From IMG/VR virus record IMGVR_UViG_3300017781_000022, positions 1 to 43,674 of that record: a stretch of 43,674 nt of DNA; one strand, 5' to 3'. How positions within the stretch are numbered: the first letter of the stretch is position 1; every line of letters begins with the position of its first letter. This stretch comes from a virus. Of the stretch, positions 16,358 through 26,234 are shown piece after piece. The translations under genes and the position numbers were made by a program. The notes beneath the pieces are model-generated. The model worked only from the letters and a program-made list of their open reading frames with translations. It did not search any database and was not told the DNA's origin.

Positions 16358-17575
16358 ATGTCAAACGAAACAAAAACAAATGAACCTGTTAAACAGGAAG
16401 GTGACTTTAAAATAAAGTCAAAGAAAAAAACTCCTAAAAATTTAGGTCACTTAAGTAAAAATGATGTAGCTAAAGTTGATTTAACAAAACCTAGTTCTCA
16501 AGGCGAGGTTGTACCAGATGTTATTAAGGTTGAAGTGCCTAAAGAAGAAATAAACAAAGAAGATAATGCCATTAAAGAGCCAAGCACAGAGAGTGTGGAT
16601 GAAAATAAACCATCCGGAGATGTACAAGAGGTGGGAGAAACACACACCGAAAAACAAGAAACTTCCGAAGAAAGTCCTATCCAAGAAATAAAAGAAGAGG
16701 ACATTGTAAAAGAAGAAATACAAAAAGAAACAATAGAAAAACCACAAGCAGTTTTACCAGAAAACATTGAAAAACTAGTAAAGTTTATGGAAGATACTGG
16801 TGGAACAGTAGAAGATTATGTAAGATTAAATCATGATTACAATAAAACTGATGATGTAACTTTACTTAATGAATACTACAAACAAACAAAACCTCATTTA
16901 AACTCAGAGGAAATTGCTTTCTTAATGGAAGATAATTTTAACTTTGACGAAGAGGTTGATGAAGCTAGAGATGTAAGAAAGAAAAAACTAGCTTTTAAAG
17001 AAGAAGTTGCAAAAGCACGTAAAGAATTAGACGTTCTTAAGGATAAATATTATCAGGAAATCAAGTTGAGACCTGGTATATCTCAAGAACAAAAAAAGGC
17101 TACGGATTTTTTCAACCGATATAACGAGCAACAAGAGGTGATGCAGAATAACCACCAGGATTTTAAAAAGAAAACTGACGAATTGTTTAACGTCGAATTT
17201 CAAGGGTTTGATTTCGATTTAGGACAAAAAAAGTTTAGATATAAAATTTCTAATCCTAAACAAGTTGGTGAAACACAAGCTGACATTAGTAAATTTATAA
17301 ATAAATATACTGATGACAAAGGTGTTATCACTGATACACAAGGTTATCATAAATCGCTTTACGCTGCAATGAATGTAGATAAAATTGCTAATCATTTTTA
17401 CGAACAAGGAAAAGCAGACGGCATTAAAAACGTTGTTAACAGTTCTAAAAATCTATCAACAGAAAACCCGAGGCAAGTTGCCGATGGAAACGTTTTCATA
17501 AACGGATTAAAAGTAAAATCAATTAGTGGACTAGATACATCAAAACTTAAAATAAAAACAAAAAAGTTTAACTAA
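16358..17575 (+). CDS. Scaffolding protein candidate
   Basis: 405 aa, dominated by Lys and Glu. Residues 1-135 are disordered and very acidic/basic (KEEINKEDNAIKEPS). The middle has long helices (ARDVRKKKLAFKEEVAKARK) and the C-terminus is more beta-like and basic. Location between portal and major capsid protein, plus this composition, is typical of scaffold or head-assembly proteins. No protease motif is seen. It could alternatively be an internal head protein. Confidence 0.68.
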   Translation: MSNETKTNEPVKQEGDFKIKSKKKTPKNLGHLSKNDVAKVDLTKPSSQGEVVPDVIKVEVPKEEINKEDNAIKEPSTESVDENKPSGDVQEVGETHTEKQETSEESPIQEIKEEDIVKEEIQKETIEKPQAVLPENIEKLVKFMEDTGGTVEDYVRLNHDYNKTDDVTLLNEYYKQTKPHLNSEEIAFLMEDNFNFDEEVDEARDVRKKKLAFKEEVAKARKELDVLKDKYYQEIKLRPGISQEQKKATDFFNRYNEQQEVMQNNHQDFKKKTDELFNVEFQGFDFDLGQKKFRYKISNPKQVGETQADISKFINKYTDDKGVITDTQGYHKSLYAAMNVDKIANHFYEQGKADGIKNVVNSSKNLSTENPRQVADGNVFINGLKVKSISGLDTSKLKIKTKKFN

Positions 17576-17593
17576 TTAAAAATTAAAATTATT

Positions 17594-19042
17594 ATGGGTG
17601 TTTTACAACCACAATTCGGTTCGATTATTCCATCGCCGATACAACAAACACTAGCATCTAACTATCTACAATTTGATGGTGCTGCTGGTGGAAATTTTGC
17701 TCAGCAATATTTGCCTGAGTTATACGAACAAGAAGTCGAAAGATATGGTAACAGAACTTTATCTGGATTTCTTAAAATGGTAGGAGCTGAACTTCCTATG
17801 ACATCTGATCAGGTTATCTGGTCTGAACAAAACAGATTACATATATCTTATGATAACTGTACTTCTGCTTCTGCTGCTGGTACTCTTGTAATTCCTGCTA
17901 CCGCTGGAGTTACCAACGTAATATCTGCAAACCAAACAATCGTTGTTATGGACGACTTTGGTAATGAAGTTAAAGGTTTAGTTACAGTTTCTAACCCTAG
18001 TGGAGCTGGAGCTCTTGCTAGAACTATCACAATTGTTACTTATGGAGTTGCTAGTATGGCGGCTGCAGGTCTTGTAGATGGTGCTGGTAAAAAGATATTT
18101 GTTTATGGTTCTGAATATCAAAAAGGATCTACAACTCCTAACTATGCTGTTGGTAACAATGGTTTCGTAAGTGTTGACCCTTCTTTTACTCAGTTTCAAA
18201 ACAAACCTGTTATCATTAGAAGCAAATACGTAATCAACGGTTCTGACACAGCTCAGATCGGTTGGGTAGAAGTTGCTAGTGAAGACGGTACAAACGGTTA
18301 CTTATGGTATTTAAAAGCTGAGTCTGAAACAAGACTAAGATTTGAAGACTACCTAGAAATGATGTGTGTTGAAGGTGAACTAGTTGGTGGTAACGCCGCT
18401 AATTTCCCTGCAGCATTACAACCAGGTGGTACTGAAGGTCTATTTGCAGCTATTCAAGCTAGAGGTAACGTAGAAGTTGGATTTAGTGCAGCTGCTGGTA
18501 TAAGTGATTTTGATGATATTCTTAAAAACTTAGACACGCAAGGAGCTATTGAAGAAAACATGCTTTTCTTAAACAGAGAAGTTTCTTTAGACTTTGATGA
18601 CATGCTTGCTTCTATTTCTGCAGGTGGTTCAGGTGGAACTGCTTTTGGATTATTTGAAAACTCTGAAGAAATGGCATTGAACCTTGGGTTCAGCGGTTTC
18701 AGAAGAGGTTCTTACGATTTCTATAAAACTGACTGGAAATACCTAAACGATGCTTCTACAAGAGGTGCGATGGTTGGTCCTGCTTCTATAGAAGGAGTTT
18801 TAATCCCAGCTGGTACATCTACTGTTTATGATCAAATTCTTGGTACAAATATTAGAAGACCATTTTTACACGTTAGATATAGAGCATCACAAGCTGATGA
18901 CAGACGTATGAAATCATGGTTAACTGGTTCTGTTGGTGGAGCATTTACTTCAGATCTTGACGCTATGGAAGTTAACTTCCTATCTGAAAGATGTTTAGTA
19001 ACTCAAGCTGCTAACAACTTTGTATTATTCAAAGGAGTTTAA
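17594..19042 (+). CDS. Major capsid protein
   Basis: 482 aa. An N-terminal arm (SPIQQTLASNYLQFDGAAGG), a spine-type helix with YLPELYEQEVERYGNRTL, and beta-rich regions with an inserted domain fit an HK97-fold shell protein. Codon usage is visibly different from neighbours (many GCT, CTT, AAC, GGT; few rare codons), as expected for the most highly expressed gene. It follows portal and scaffold and is closed by a strong terminator. No processing protease or cleavage site can be pointed to. Confidence 0.87.
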   Translation: MGVLQPQFGSIIPSPIQQTLASNYLQFDGAAGGNFAQQYLPELYEQEVERYGNRTLSGFLKMVGAELPMTSDQVIWSEQNRLHISYDNCTSASAAGTLVIPATAGVTNVISANQTIVVMDDFGNEVKGLVTVSNPSGAGALARTITIVTYGVASMAAAGLVDGAGKKIFVYGSEYQKGSTTPNYAVGNNGFVSVDPSFTQFQNKPVIIRSKYVINGSDTAQIGWVEVASEDGTNGYLWYLKAESETRLRFEDYLEMMCVEGELVGGNAANFPAALQPGGTEGLFAAIQARGNVEVGFSAAAGISDFDDILKNLDTQGAIEENMLFLNREVSLDFDDMLASISAGGSGGTAFGLFENSEEMALNLGFSGFRRGSYDFYKTDWKYLNDASTRGAMVGPASIEGVLIPAGTSTVYDQILGTNIRRPFLHVRYRASQADDRRMKSWLTGSVGGAFTSDLDAMEVNFLSERCLVTQAANNFVLFKGV

Positions 19043-19059
19043 TTACTTTCAATAAAGAT

Positions 19060-19100
19060 AAGGCCTCATGTAAAAGTGGGGCCTTGCCTTTATTTTTTTT
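19060..19100 (+). terminator. Intrinsic terminator after the capsid gene
   Basis: AAGGCCTC (19060-19067) pairs with GGGGCCTT (19078-19085) with one G-T pair, followed by TTTATTTTTTTT (19089-19100). It lies 17 bases after the capsid stop and would set a high capsid dose relative to downstream tail genes. Confidence 0.88.
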
Positions 19101-19124
19101 AAAACTATTAAATTATATTATATT

Positions 19125-19949
19125 ATGGCAAAAGCTAAAAAAGTACAGTCAACTGTAGAAGCACCCGTTATGGAAGCTCCGGTTGTTGTAAAAAAAGAAA
19201 TTAAAAAACCCAAAAATACTTGGGAAATAAAAGATAGAGTATACTGGGTAACAGGTACTCATCATCCTTTAACGTTAACTATACCTAGTAAGCATACAAG
19301 AAAACATGCTTTACTTTGGTTTGACAAAAGTTCAGGTGAACAAAGAGAGTTGCGTTATGCAACTAATCAAAACTCACCATTTGTTGATGAACAAAAAGGA
19401 GAGGTTACATTAGGACATATAACTTTTAGAGATGGAAGTTTATTGGTTCCTAAAGAAAAACAAAACTTACAAAAATTATTATCTTTATATCACCCTATGA
19501 AAGGCGGTAGATATGCAGAAAAAGATGATGTAGCAATAGCGGTTGATGAATTACAAGATATTAATTTAGAAATTGATGCATTAAACGCGGCAAGAGAAAT
19601 AGATATAGATCATGCTGAAGCAATATTAAGAGTGGAAAAAGGATCTGCAGTAAGCGAGATGAGTTCTAAAGAAATAAAAAGAGACTTAATGTTGATGGCT
19701 AAAAAACAACCTAAAACATTTATTGCATTAGCTAATGATGAAAATGTAGTATTAAGAAACTTTGCTATTAGAGCTGTAGAAGCTAATATTATTAAAATTG
19801 CTAATGATCAAAGAAGTTTTCATTGGGGATCTAATGATAGAAAATTAATGAGTGTTCCATTTGATGAAAACCCTTATTCTGCTTTTGCAAGTTTTTTGAA
19901 AACCGACGAAGGTGTAGAAATTTATAGATCTATAGAAAAAAGTCTATAA
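19125..19949 (+). CDS. Virion-associated hypothetical protein, 274 aa
   Basis: After a Lys/Val/Pro-rich tail (residues 1-35) comes WEIKDRVYWVTGTHHPLTL and then LLWFDKSSGEQRELRYATNQNSPF, a beta-rich domain I associate with uncharacterised head-gene neighbours in marine phages. The rest is helical (LQDINLEIDALNAAREIDID; IKRDLMLMAKKQPKTFIALA). No enzymatic motif. It follows the terminator, so it needs read-through or its own promoter. Possibly a head-completion or decoration protein. Confidence 0.6.
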   Translation: MAKAKKVQSTVEAPVMEAPVVVKKEIKKPKNTWEIKDRVYWVTGTHHPLTLTIPSKHTRKHALLWFDKSSGEQRELRYATNQNSPFVDEQKGEVTLGHITFRDGSLLVPKEKQNLQKLLSLYHPMKGGRYAEKDDVAIAVDELQDINLEIDALNAAREIDIDHAEAILRVEKGSAVSEMSSKEIKRDLMLMAKKQPKTFIALANDENVVLRNFAIRAVEANIIKIANDQRSFHWGSNDRKLMSVPFDENPYSAFASFLKTDEGVEIYRSIEKSL

Positions 19950-19951
19950 AC

Positions 19952-19962
19952 AAGTGATAATA
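19952..19962 (+). promoter_or_regulatory. Intergenic motif AAGTGATAATA, copy 2
   Basis: Exact copy of the motif at 3712-3722, including the preceding C (CAAGTGATAATA). It lies 3 bases after the stop of the 274-aa gene and is followed directly by a hairpin and by the connector gene at 20010. Confidence 0.4.
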
Positions 19963-19965
19963 TAT

Positions 19966-19987
19966 TAAGGCGGCTAACGTCGCCTTA
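19966..19987 (+). terminator. GC-rich hairpin, weak terminator or processing site
   Basis: TAAGGCG and CGCCTTA pair perfectly; the loop GCTAACGT adds a G-T and a C-G pair, giving up to 9 pairs with loop TAAC. Only a short T run (ACTTT) follows, so termination would be partial at best. Confidence 0.5.
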
Positions 19988-20009
19988 GTATACTTTAAAT
20001 AAAACAATA

Positions 20010-20798
20010 ATGGCAATAAACGTAAACACTGTATATCAAACGGTATTATTAATACTGAACAAAGAACAAAGGGGTTATATAACTCCTGATGAGTTTAATA
20101 AAATTGGTTCACAAGTTCAGTTGCAAATGTTTGAACAATATTTTGAAGATTTAAATCAACAGTTACGAGTGCCTCAAGCAGATGTAGATTACTCAGATAG
20201 AATAATGAATATAGATGAAAAAATAGCTATATTTAAAACGTTTGGTAACGCTGCTTATGATAATGCTACTACACCAGCAAATCCTTATTGGAATCTTCCA
20301 GTTATTGATACGTATGGTGATAGTATTTTATACGACGGAACAGAACCTAGCACAGCTACACAAGTAGCTTTTTATAGATTAGGTACTATTACTTATAATA
20401 TTCCAATCGGAATACCAGTAGAACTTCAAAGACTTCAAAGAAGTGATTACTACGAGATACAAAGATCTCGACTAACTCAAGCATCTAAACATTTTCCAGT
20501 TTATTTATATGAAAACAATAAACTTTATGTTAGCCCTAGCACAATAAGTGCTGCGGGAGATCTAACTGTAGACTTTGTTCGTAAGCCTAGAAATATAAAA
20601 TGGGCTTTTTCAATAGGTCCTTTAGGTCAATATGAATATGATGCTGTTAATTCTCAAAGCTTTGAATTATCAGAAACAGAACAAACTTCTGTTATTACTA
20701 GAATTTTATTATACTCAGGTGTAATAATAAAAGATCCGCAAATAATACAGCTAGCGGCATCTCAAGTACAATCAGAAGAAACAAATCAAAAAAGTTAA
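20010..20798 (+). CDS. Head-tail connector-type structural protein, 262 aa
   Basis: Begins with a helix-rich region (VNTVYQTVLLILNKEQRGYI and FNKIGSQVQLQMFEQYFEDL), which I associate with a protein found upstream of the tail adaptor in marine podovirus-like genomes. The C-terminal half is beta-rich, including KLYVSPSTI, a display-like DFVRKPRNIKW strand and a final helix (QIIQLAASQVQSEE). Likely part of the neck; the exact position is inferred only from order. Three bases separate it from the next gene. Confidence 0.58.
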   Translation: MAINVNTVYQTVLLILNKEQRGYITPDEFNKIGSQVQLQMFEQYFEDLNQQLRVPQADVDYSDRIMNIDEKIAIFKTFGNAAYDNATTPANPYWNLPVIDTYGDSILYDGTEPSTATQVAFYRLGTITYNIPIGIPVELQRLQRSDYYEIQRSRLTQASKHFPVYLYENNKLYVSPSTISAAGDLTVDFVRKPRNIKWAFSIGPLGQYEYDAVNSQSFELSETEQTSVITRILLYSGVIIKDPQIIQLAASQVQSEETNQKS

Positions 20799-20801
20799 TA
20801 T

Positions 20802-22040
20802 ATGGCAACTCCAAATGGCGGTTTAATAACCGAAACTAACAGACAATATTACGCGGGTGCACAAGGTTTTACTGTGTCAGCTGCAGCTGGAGAAACTGTT
20901 TTTACTTTTACTTTTAACACAGATCTTGTTTTAGGTAATTTTGATCCCACAACCGTGGATTATGGTTTAAATAATTTTAAACTATACACAAGCCCAGATG
21001 GTTTAACATATACAGAATATATAACAACTTACACTTTAGTAGGTAATACAATAACTTTAGGCGCTGCGTTAGCACAGAACAGTGTTATAGTTTGTCAATT
21101 AAAATCTCTTGAAGGTGGTAACTATGGTGATAGAGATGCTTATGGTACTGCTGTAGAAAATAACTATGGTGGATATGCTTACACAACTCTTAACGATGTT
21201 GTTAATAATTTTTTAGTTGCGTATGTGGGTGCGGGTAAACTTATACCAAGTGTAAAAAGAACTGATCTTGTTTTTCATGCTAAACGTGGTTTGCAAGAAT
21301 TTAGTTATGATACATTAAAAAGTATTAAGTCTCAAGAATTAAACATACCCCCTTCACTAAGCGTAGCTTTACCTCAAGACTATGTAAATTATGTGCGCAT
21401 GTCATGGATTGATTCATTAGGTGTTCAGCATTTAATTTATCCTAACAATAATTTAACTGACAATCCGTATACAATGCCTACTCAAGATGATTTAGGTATA
21501 CCTATACAAGATAATTTTGATGCTAATATTGAAGGTACATCAATTACAGAAGAACGTTGGGCAGAGGCAAACACTAATTTAATTACACAAGCTTTTGATA
21601 ATGGTCAATTTAATCAAGGATTAGATTGGTGGGGTTACGACTGGGGTTACGGTGGTTATTGGTATGCTGGTTATGGTCAAGCTTATGGCTTAGATCCTCA
21701 GCGAGCAAATGTAAATGGTTCATTTAATATGAATGAAAGAGAAGGTAAAGTTTCTTTTTCAAACGATTTAGTAGGTAAGTTAATAATTTTAGAATATATT
21801 TCTGATGGTCTTGCTTATGACATGGATAGTAGAATACCTAAAATGGCTGAAGAGGCTTTGTATGCTCATATTATACATGCTGTTTTAGCTTCTAGGATTA
21901 ATCAACCAGAGTATATTGTACAAAGATTAAAAAGAGAAAGAAGCGCTAAACTTAGAAATGCTAAAATAAGATTATCTAATATTAAACTTGAAGAGTTTAC
22001 TCAAGTTATGAGGGGTAAATCTAAATGGATAAAACATTAA
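20802..22040 (+). CDS. Head-to-tail adaptor / tail tubular A-like protein
   Basis: 412 aa. The N-terminal ~110 residues are a beta domain (AAGETVFTFTF, FKLYTSPDGLTYTEYI) like T7-type fibre/adaptor attachment domains. Residues about 125-200 (TLNDVVNNFLVAYV; HAKRGLQEFSYDTLKS; LPQDYVNYVRMSWID) match the helical core of tubular/adaptor proteins that sit beneath the portal. A Gly/Tyr/Trp-rich loop (WWGYDWGYGGYWYAGYG) follows at about residue 275. The C-terminus is helical and basic. Position before the nozzle-type protein supports the call. Confidence 0.62.
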   Translation: MATPNGGLITETNRQYYAGAQGFTVSAAAGETVFTFTFNTDLVLGNFDPTTVDYGLNNFKLYTSPDGLTYTEYITTYTLVGNTITLGAALAQNSVIVCQLKSLEGGNYGDRDAYGTAVENNYGGYAYTTLNDVVNNFLVAYVGAGKLIPSVKRTDLVFHAKRGLQEFSYDTLKSIKSQELNIPPSLSVALPQDYVNYVRMSWIDSLGVQHLIYPNNNLTDNPYTMPTQDDLGIPIQDNFDANIEGTSITEERWAEANTNLITQAFDNGQFNQGLDWWGYDWGYGGYWYAGYGQAYGLDPQRANVNGSFNMNEREGKVSFSNDLVGKLIILEYISDGLAYDMDSRIPKMAEEALYAHIIHAVLASRINQPEYIVQRLKRERSAKLRNAKIRLSNIKLEEFTQVMRGKSKWIKH

Positions 22041-22046
22041 AATAAA

Positions 22047-25000
22047 ATGCCAGAAGTTAAAAATGCTTTTATAAAATCCAAGATGAATAAAGACCTGGAT
22101 GACAGGCTTGTACCATCTGGAGAATATCGCGATGCAAAAAACGTTCAAATTAGTAGATCAGAAGGATCAGATGTGGGCGCTTTAGAAAATGTATTAGGTA
22201 ATAAAGAAATATTATTTTCAACAACTCTTCCAGTTAGCTTTTCTGCTTTAGTTGGAGCACCTAACATTAAATGTATCGGGAAGTTTGTAGATGAAAACAA
22301 TACTACAATATATAGTTTTTGGACTGATTACTTTGATACTCAGGCTGAAAACAGAATTATATATAGCCCTAGTGCTAAAAATTATATTCTTGCGTATGAC
22401 ATATCTGGTAGCGATAATTATAAGGTTTTAGTTGAAGGTGCTTTTTTAAATTTTTCTCAAACAAATCCTATCATAGGTGTTAACATTATAGAAGGTCTTT
22501 TATTTTGGACTGACGATAGAAACCAACCTAGAAAAATAAATGTTAACTTAGCTAACGAAGCTACAAATCCTCAAAATACATACGCTGTTCCTACATATTA
22601 TACAACTGAAGACTCTATTTCAGTTTCTACTTATAATCCTTATCAAACAATAGAAGTTTTAAATGCTAGTGCGCTAGGCGCTGCTATAGTTGCTACAGCT
22701 GGTTTAAATGGGAATGTTACAGAATCAAAAGCACTTACTTTAAATACACCAACTCCAGTAACAGGACCAATAACGGTTGGCTTAGGTGTTAGGGGTACTG
22801 ATGTGAAAAGCGGTACTATAGTTACTAAAGTAAACAGTCAAACATCTATAGAAACAAACAAAGCTAATACGTTGTTAAACGCTGTTACTTTAAGTTTTAA
22901 TGGTTTAGAAACTACAATGTATGATGTTACATCAGCAAAAATTCCAATACCAGTTGCTACAGCCACTCAAGCTATTGTAGATAATCCTTATTACGATGCC
23001 AACTATGGAGGTGATCCACAGTTTTTAGAAGATAAATTTATAAGGTTTAGTTATAGATTTAAATTTGATGATGGTGAATATTCTATATTTGCACCATTTA
23101 CTCAATCAATGTTTATACCTAAACAAGATGGTTATTTTATAAATGACGATGAAAAACTTACTTATGAAAGTACTATAGTAGATTTCATGGAAAACAAAGT
23201 AACTAAAATAGATTTATTAATTCCATTGCCAGCTACAAGATCAGAACTAGCAACAATAAGTAGTTCAAGTTTAAAAATAACTGAAATAGATATTTTATAT
23301 AAAGAATCTGATGGCCAAGCTATCAGAGTTGTAGATACTATTAAAGTAGAAAATGCATCTCCTTGGAATTTAAACCCTACGGATGATGTATATATTTACA
23401 CATATGAATCTACAAAACCTTACAAAACATTACCTGAGGACGAGTTAATTAGAGTATACGACAGAGTACCTGTAAGAGCAAAAACACAAGAGTTAATAAG
23501 TAACAGAGTTGTGTATGGAAACTTTCAAGACAAACATACACCACCTTCTGCATTAGATTATCAAGTTGGTATTACTGATAAATACGCTACTGATGCAGCT
23601 ATAACATCTTATACAAGAAGTGAATACCCTAATCATTCATTGAAACAAAATAGAAATTATCAAGTAGGTATTGTTTTATCTGATAAGTTTGGTAGACAAT
23701 CAAGTACTATTCTTTCTAACAGTACAGCTGCTTTAGCTAATGGTTTTGGTGCTGACACAGTGTATAGCCCTTATCAAACAGCCGCAGATACAACACCGCC
23801 AGAATGGCCCGGTGATTCTTTAAAAGTTTTATTTAATAGCACAATAGATAGCAATTCACCAGCTACATCTAATAGAAGTTTAGGTACACCTGGTTTATAC
23901 AACAGTGATGTAACAAGTGCTAATTATAATCCACTAGGTTGGTATTCTTATAAAATTGTTGTAAAACAACAAGAACAAGAATATTATAATGTTTACTTGC
24001 CTGGTGTAATGAAAGGTAATCCTGACGGAACTGAAACAGGTGGAGATTTATCAAACATTGTTTTAATTAACGACAATATAAATAAAGTACCTAGAGATCT
24101 TACAGAGGTAGGACCTACTCAACAACAGTTTAGAAGTTCTGTACAACTTTTTGGTAGGGTTCAAAATGATGTTATAGCAACCAGTACCGCTGGTAATGAA
24201 CAATTTTATCCTGATAGACTTTCTGATACAGTAAGTACAATATCTTCTGTTAGAGATTTATTTGATGTTAAAGATGTTACAACCACTATTGACAATCAAG
24301 TTGATATATTTGGTTTTTATAATGCAAAATCAAACCCGCTAATAGGTCAAGTTATTACAACAGCAGAGTTTGGAGTAATAAACACAGCAGCAGCACCTTT
24401 TGTACCTTTATTAAATTTAGCTGTTTTTGAAACTGAACCTGTTGTTTCTAGACTAGATATTTATTGGGAAACATCAACAAACGGTTTAATATCAGATTTA
24501 AATACAGCAGTAGCCACAGACACAGGAGGTGTTCAAGCAACAAAAAACTTTAATTTTGAACAAAACGAAGCTGATATAGTTGGTACAGTTGTAACAACAG
24601 ATGGAGCGGGTAACCCTAGTTTTTTCTACGGAGAAGATGTTGTTGGGGCTAGAATAAACAATGCAATATTAAAAGAAAATAGTAATGGAGACATAATAGG
24701 TCTTACAATTACTGATGGAAATGGTGTAAATAGACCTACTAGTGGTTCTGGAGCAGAGTGGACAATTACAAAACAAGGTAATGGTACGGCTGCTACCCCA
24801 TATGAGTATCAACTTTCTGTTGCTGCAGCTCAATACTATGGGCCAAATGCAACAACTACAGAAAATTATACATTTGATTTTATATGGGATGTAGGTGGTG
24901 TTGAAACAACCCCATCTAGTGAGTCAGGTCAATTAGCAAACACAGCACCAATAATTGATGGAACATGTCCTAGAAGTTTAACAGTAACAACTAGTAATCT

Positions 25001-26204
25001 ACCTGCAATTACTACATTGACAGGTTTAAATGGATCTGCTAATACTAGTGATAATACTAAAGATTTAGTTTGGTCTATAGTTTCTCAAACTCAAGGAGGA
25101 AGTTCAACCACAAATTTTGTAATGACCACAACAAGTAATCAAGGTGTTCTTACAGCTGCAACAGGGGCTGGAACATATGTTGTTGTAGCTAGGGTAACTG
25201 ATGCAGGTGGATTAACAGCTGATTGTACTTTAAATATAACAATAGGTCAACCAGAAGTTCCTAGTAGATTTATAATAAATTCTATGGCACCATTGTTCGA
25301 TGGTGATGGAAAAAGAATTTACTATGCAGATAATTATACTAATTTAGATCAGGACATGAGCGCTATAGGTAGTCAATATATTTATGGAACATCATTAGTA
25401 AGTCCCGCAACAAGTAATACATCTGATAAGTGTGCTGTAGGTCAAAATGGAAATTATGTATTTTCAAGAGATAAAAAATCAGCTGGTTTAGGTTCAGGTG
25501 AAGGAGCATTTTATGTTCATTTTTTTGCTGATGCACCTGTTACAACACCCTCGACAACAACGCAAACATTTAACCCGGTTTCAGCGGTAGTAGAATATAG
25601 AGTAGATTCTACAGCTAACTGGAGTATTGCTGAAACGGTTGACAATAGCTTGATTGGAGGTAATAATATTTCTAACACAAAGTCACAATATAATGGCGCT
25701 GAATCAGGTGTTCCAACTGGAGAAGGAGGTTTAACTAGTATAGGTGGAAACAATAATGAAATAACTTTATCTGGTACAACAGGTGGAACATCCGGAGTAA
25801 GAAGAGTTTTTGCTTTTGATATACCTGGTGAATATAGAATAACAATGGGTGCTTTAAACGGTCAAGTTTGTAATTATGCTGATTGTACTATAAGTAAAAA
25901 TTTTAGTGCCTCTCAAAAGTTTTTAATGGGGGATTACAATTATGGTGGCGGAGTAAGTACACCTCAGCAATATCAATACACTGTTAACGGTAGCACATAC
26001 TATGCTAAAGAACATATAACTAAATATGTAACACAATTATATACCGACTTAGCCTTAACTACACCAGCCACAATTACTGCAGGAAATTATAATTTCTTTA
26101 GACCAAATGTTAACTGGGAATATACTAAAAACGGATCTTACACGGCAGACTTTAATGCTTCAGGGCAAAGAACATCTGTATCCGCTTTAGTTACTTATCC
26201 GTAG
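22047..26204 (+). CDS. Large tail nozzle-like protein with C-terminal Ig-like domain, 1385 aa
   Basis: The start (NKDLDDRLVPSGEYRDAKNV) followed by a beta-rich body is typical of nozzle/tubular B-like proteins of marine podoviruses. SLKQNRNYQVGIVLSDKFGR lies in the middle. Residues about 965-1070 form an Ig/cadherin-like domain (IDGTCPRSLTVTTSNLPAIT; GTYVVVARVTDAGG). The C-terminal ~80 residues (LYTDLALTTPATITAGNYNF) resemble the modules of the 378-aa tail protein at 1797-2933. The protein would extend the tail and display an adhesive domain. The downstream 465-aa protein looks like the propeller part of the same type of protein, so the gene may have been split. Confidence 0.7.
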   Translation: MPEVKNAFIKSKMNKDLDDRLVPSGEYRDAKNVQISRSEGSDVGALENVLGNKEILFSTTLPVSFSALVGAPNIKCIGKFVDENNTTIYSFWTDYFDTQAENRIIYSPSAKNYILAYDISGSDNYKVLVEGAFLNFSQTNPIIGVNIIEGLLFWTDDRNQPRKINVNLANEATNPQNTYAVPTYYTTEDSISVSTYNPYQTIEVLNASALGAAIVATAGLNGNVTESKALTLNTPTPVTGPITVGLGVRGTDVKSGTIVTKVNSQTSIETNKANTLLNAVTLSFNGLETTMYDVTSAKIPIPVATATQAIVDNPYYDANYGGDPQFLEDKFIRFSYRFKFDDGEYSIFAPFTQSMFIPKQDGYFINDDEKLTYESTIVDFMENKVTKIDLLIPLPATRSELATISSSSLKITEIDILYKESDGQAIRVVDTIKVENASPWNLNPTDDVYIYTYESTKPYKTLPEDELIRVYDRVPVRAKTQELISNRVVYGNFQDKHTPPSALDYQVGITDKYATDAAITSYTRSEYPNHSLKQNRNYQVGIVLSDKFGRQSSTILSNSTAALANGFGADTVYSPYQTAADTTPPEWPGDSLKVLFNSTIDSNSPATSNRSLGTPGLYNSDVTSANYNPLGWYSYKIVVKQQEQEYYNVYLPGVMKGNPDGTETGGDLSNIVLINDNINKVPRDLTEVGPTQQQFRSSVQLFGRVQNDVIATSTAGNEQFYPDRLSDTVSTISSVRDLFDVKDVTTTIDNQVDIFGFYNAKSNPLIGQVITTAEFGVINTAAAPFVPLLNLAVFETEPVVSRLDIYWETSTNGLISDLNTAVATDTGGVQATKNFNFEQNEADIVGTVVTTDGAGNPSFFYGEDVVGARINNAILKENSNGDIIGLTITDGNGVNRPTSGSGAEWTITKQGNGTAATPYEYQLSVAAAQYYGPNATTTENYTFDFIWDVGGVETTPSSESGQLANTAPIIDGTCPRSLTVTTSNLPAITTLTGLNGSANTSDNTKDLVWSIVSQTQGGSSTTNFVMTTTSNQGVLTAATGAGTYVVVARVTDAGGLTADCTLNITIGQPEVPSRFIINSMAPLFDGDGKRIYYADNYTNLDQDMSAIGSQYIYGTSLVSPATSNTSDKCAVGQNGNYVFSRDKKSAGLGSGEGAFYVHFFADAPVTTPSTTTQTFNPVSAVVEYRVDSTANWSIAETVDNSLIGGNNISNTKSQYNGAESGVPTGEGGLTSIGGNNNEITLSGTTGGTSGVRRVFAFDIPGEYRITMGALNGQVCNYADCTISKNFSASQKFLMGDYNYGGGVSTPQQYQYTVNGSTYYAKEHITKYVTQLYTDLALTTPATITAGNYNFFRPNVNWEYTKNGSYTADFNASGQRTSVSALVTYP

Positions 26205-26221
26205 TAATAAAATAAATAAAT

Positions 26222-26232
26222 AAGTGATAATA
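26222..26232 (+). promoter_or_regulatory. Intergenic motif AAGTGATAATA, copy 3
   Basis: Third exact copy, ending 2 bases before the ATG at 26235 and after a run of AAATAAATAAATAAG. Unlike the other two copies no hairpin follows. Confidence 0.35.
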
Positions 26233-26234
26233 AT

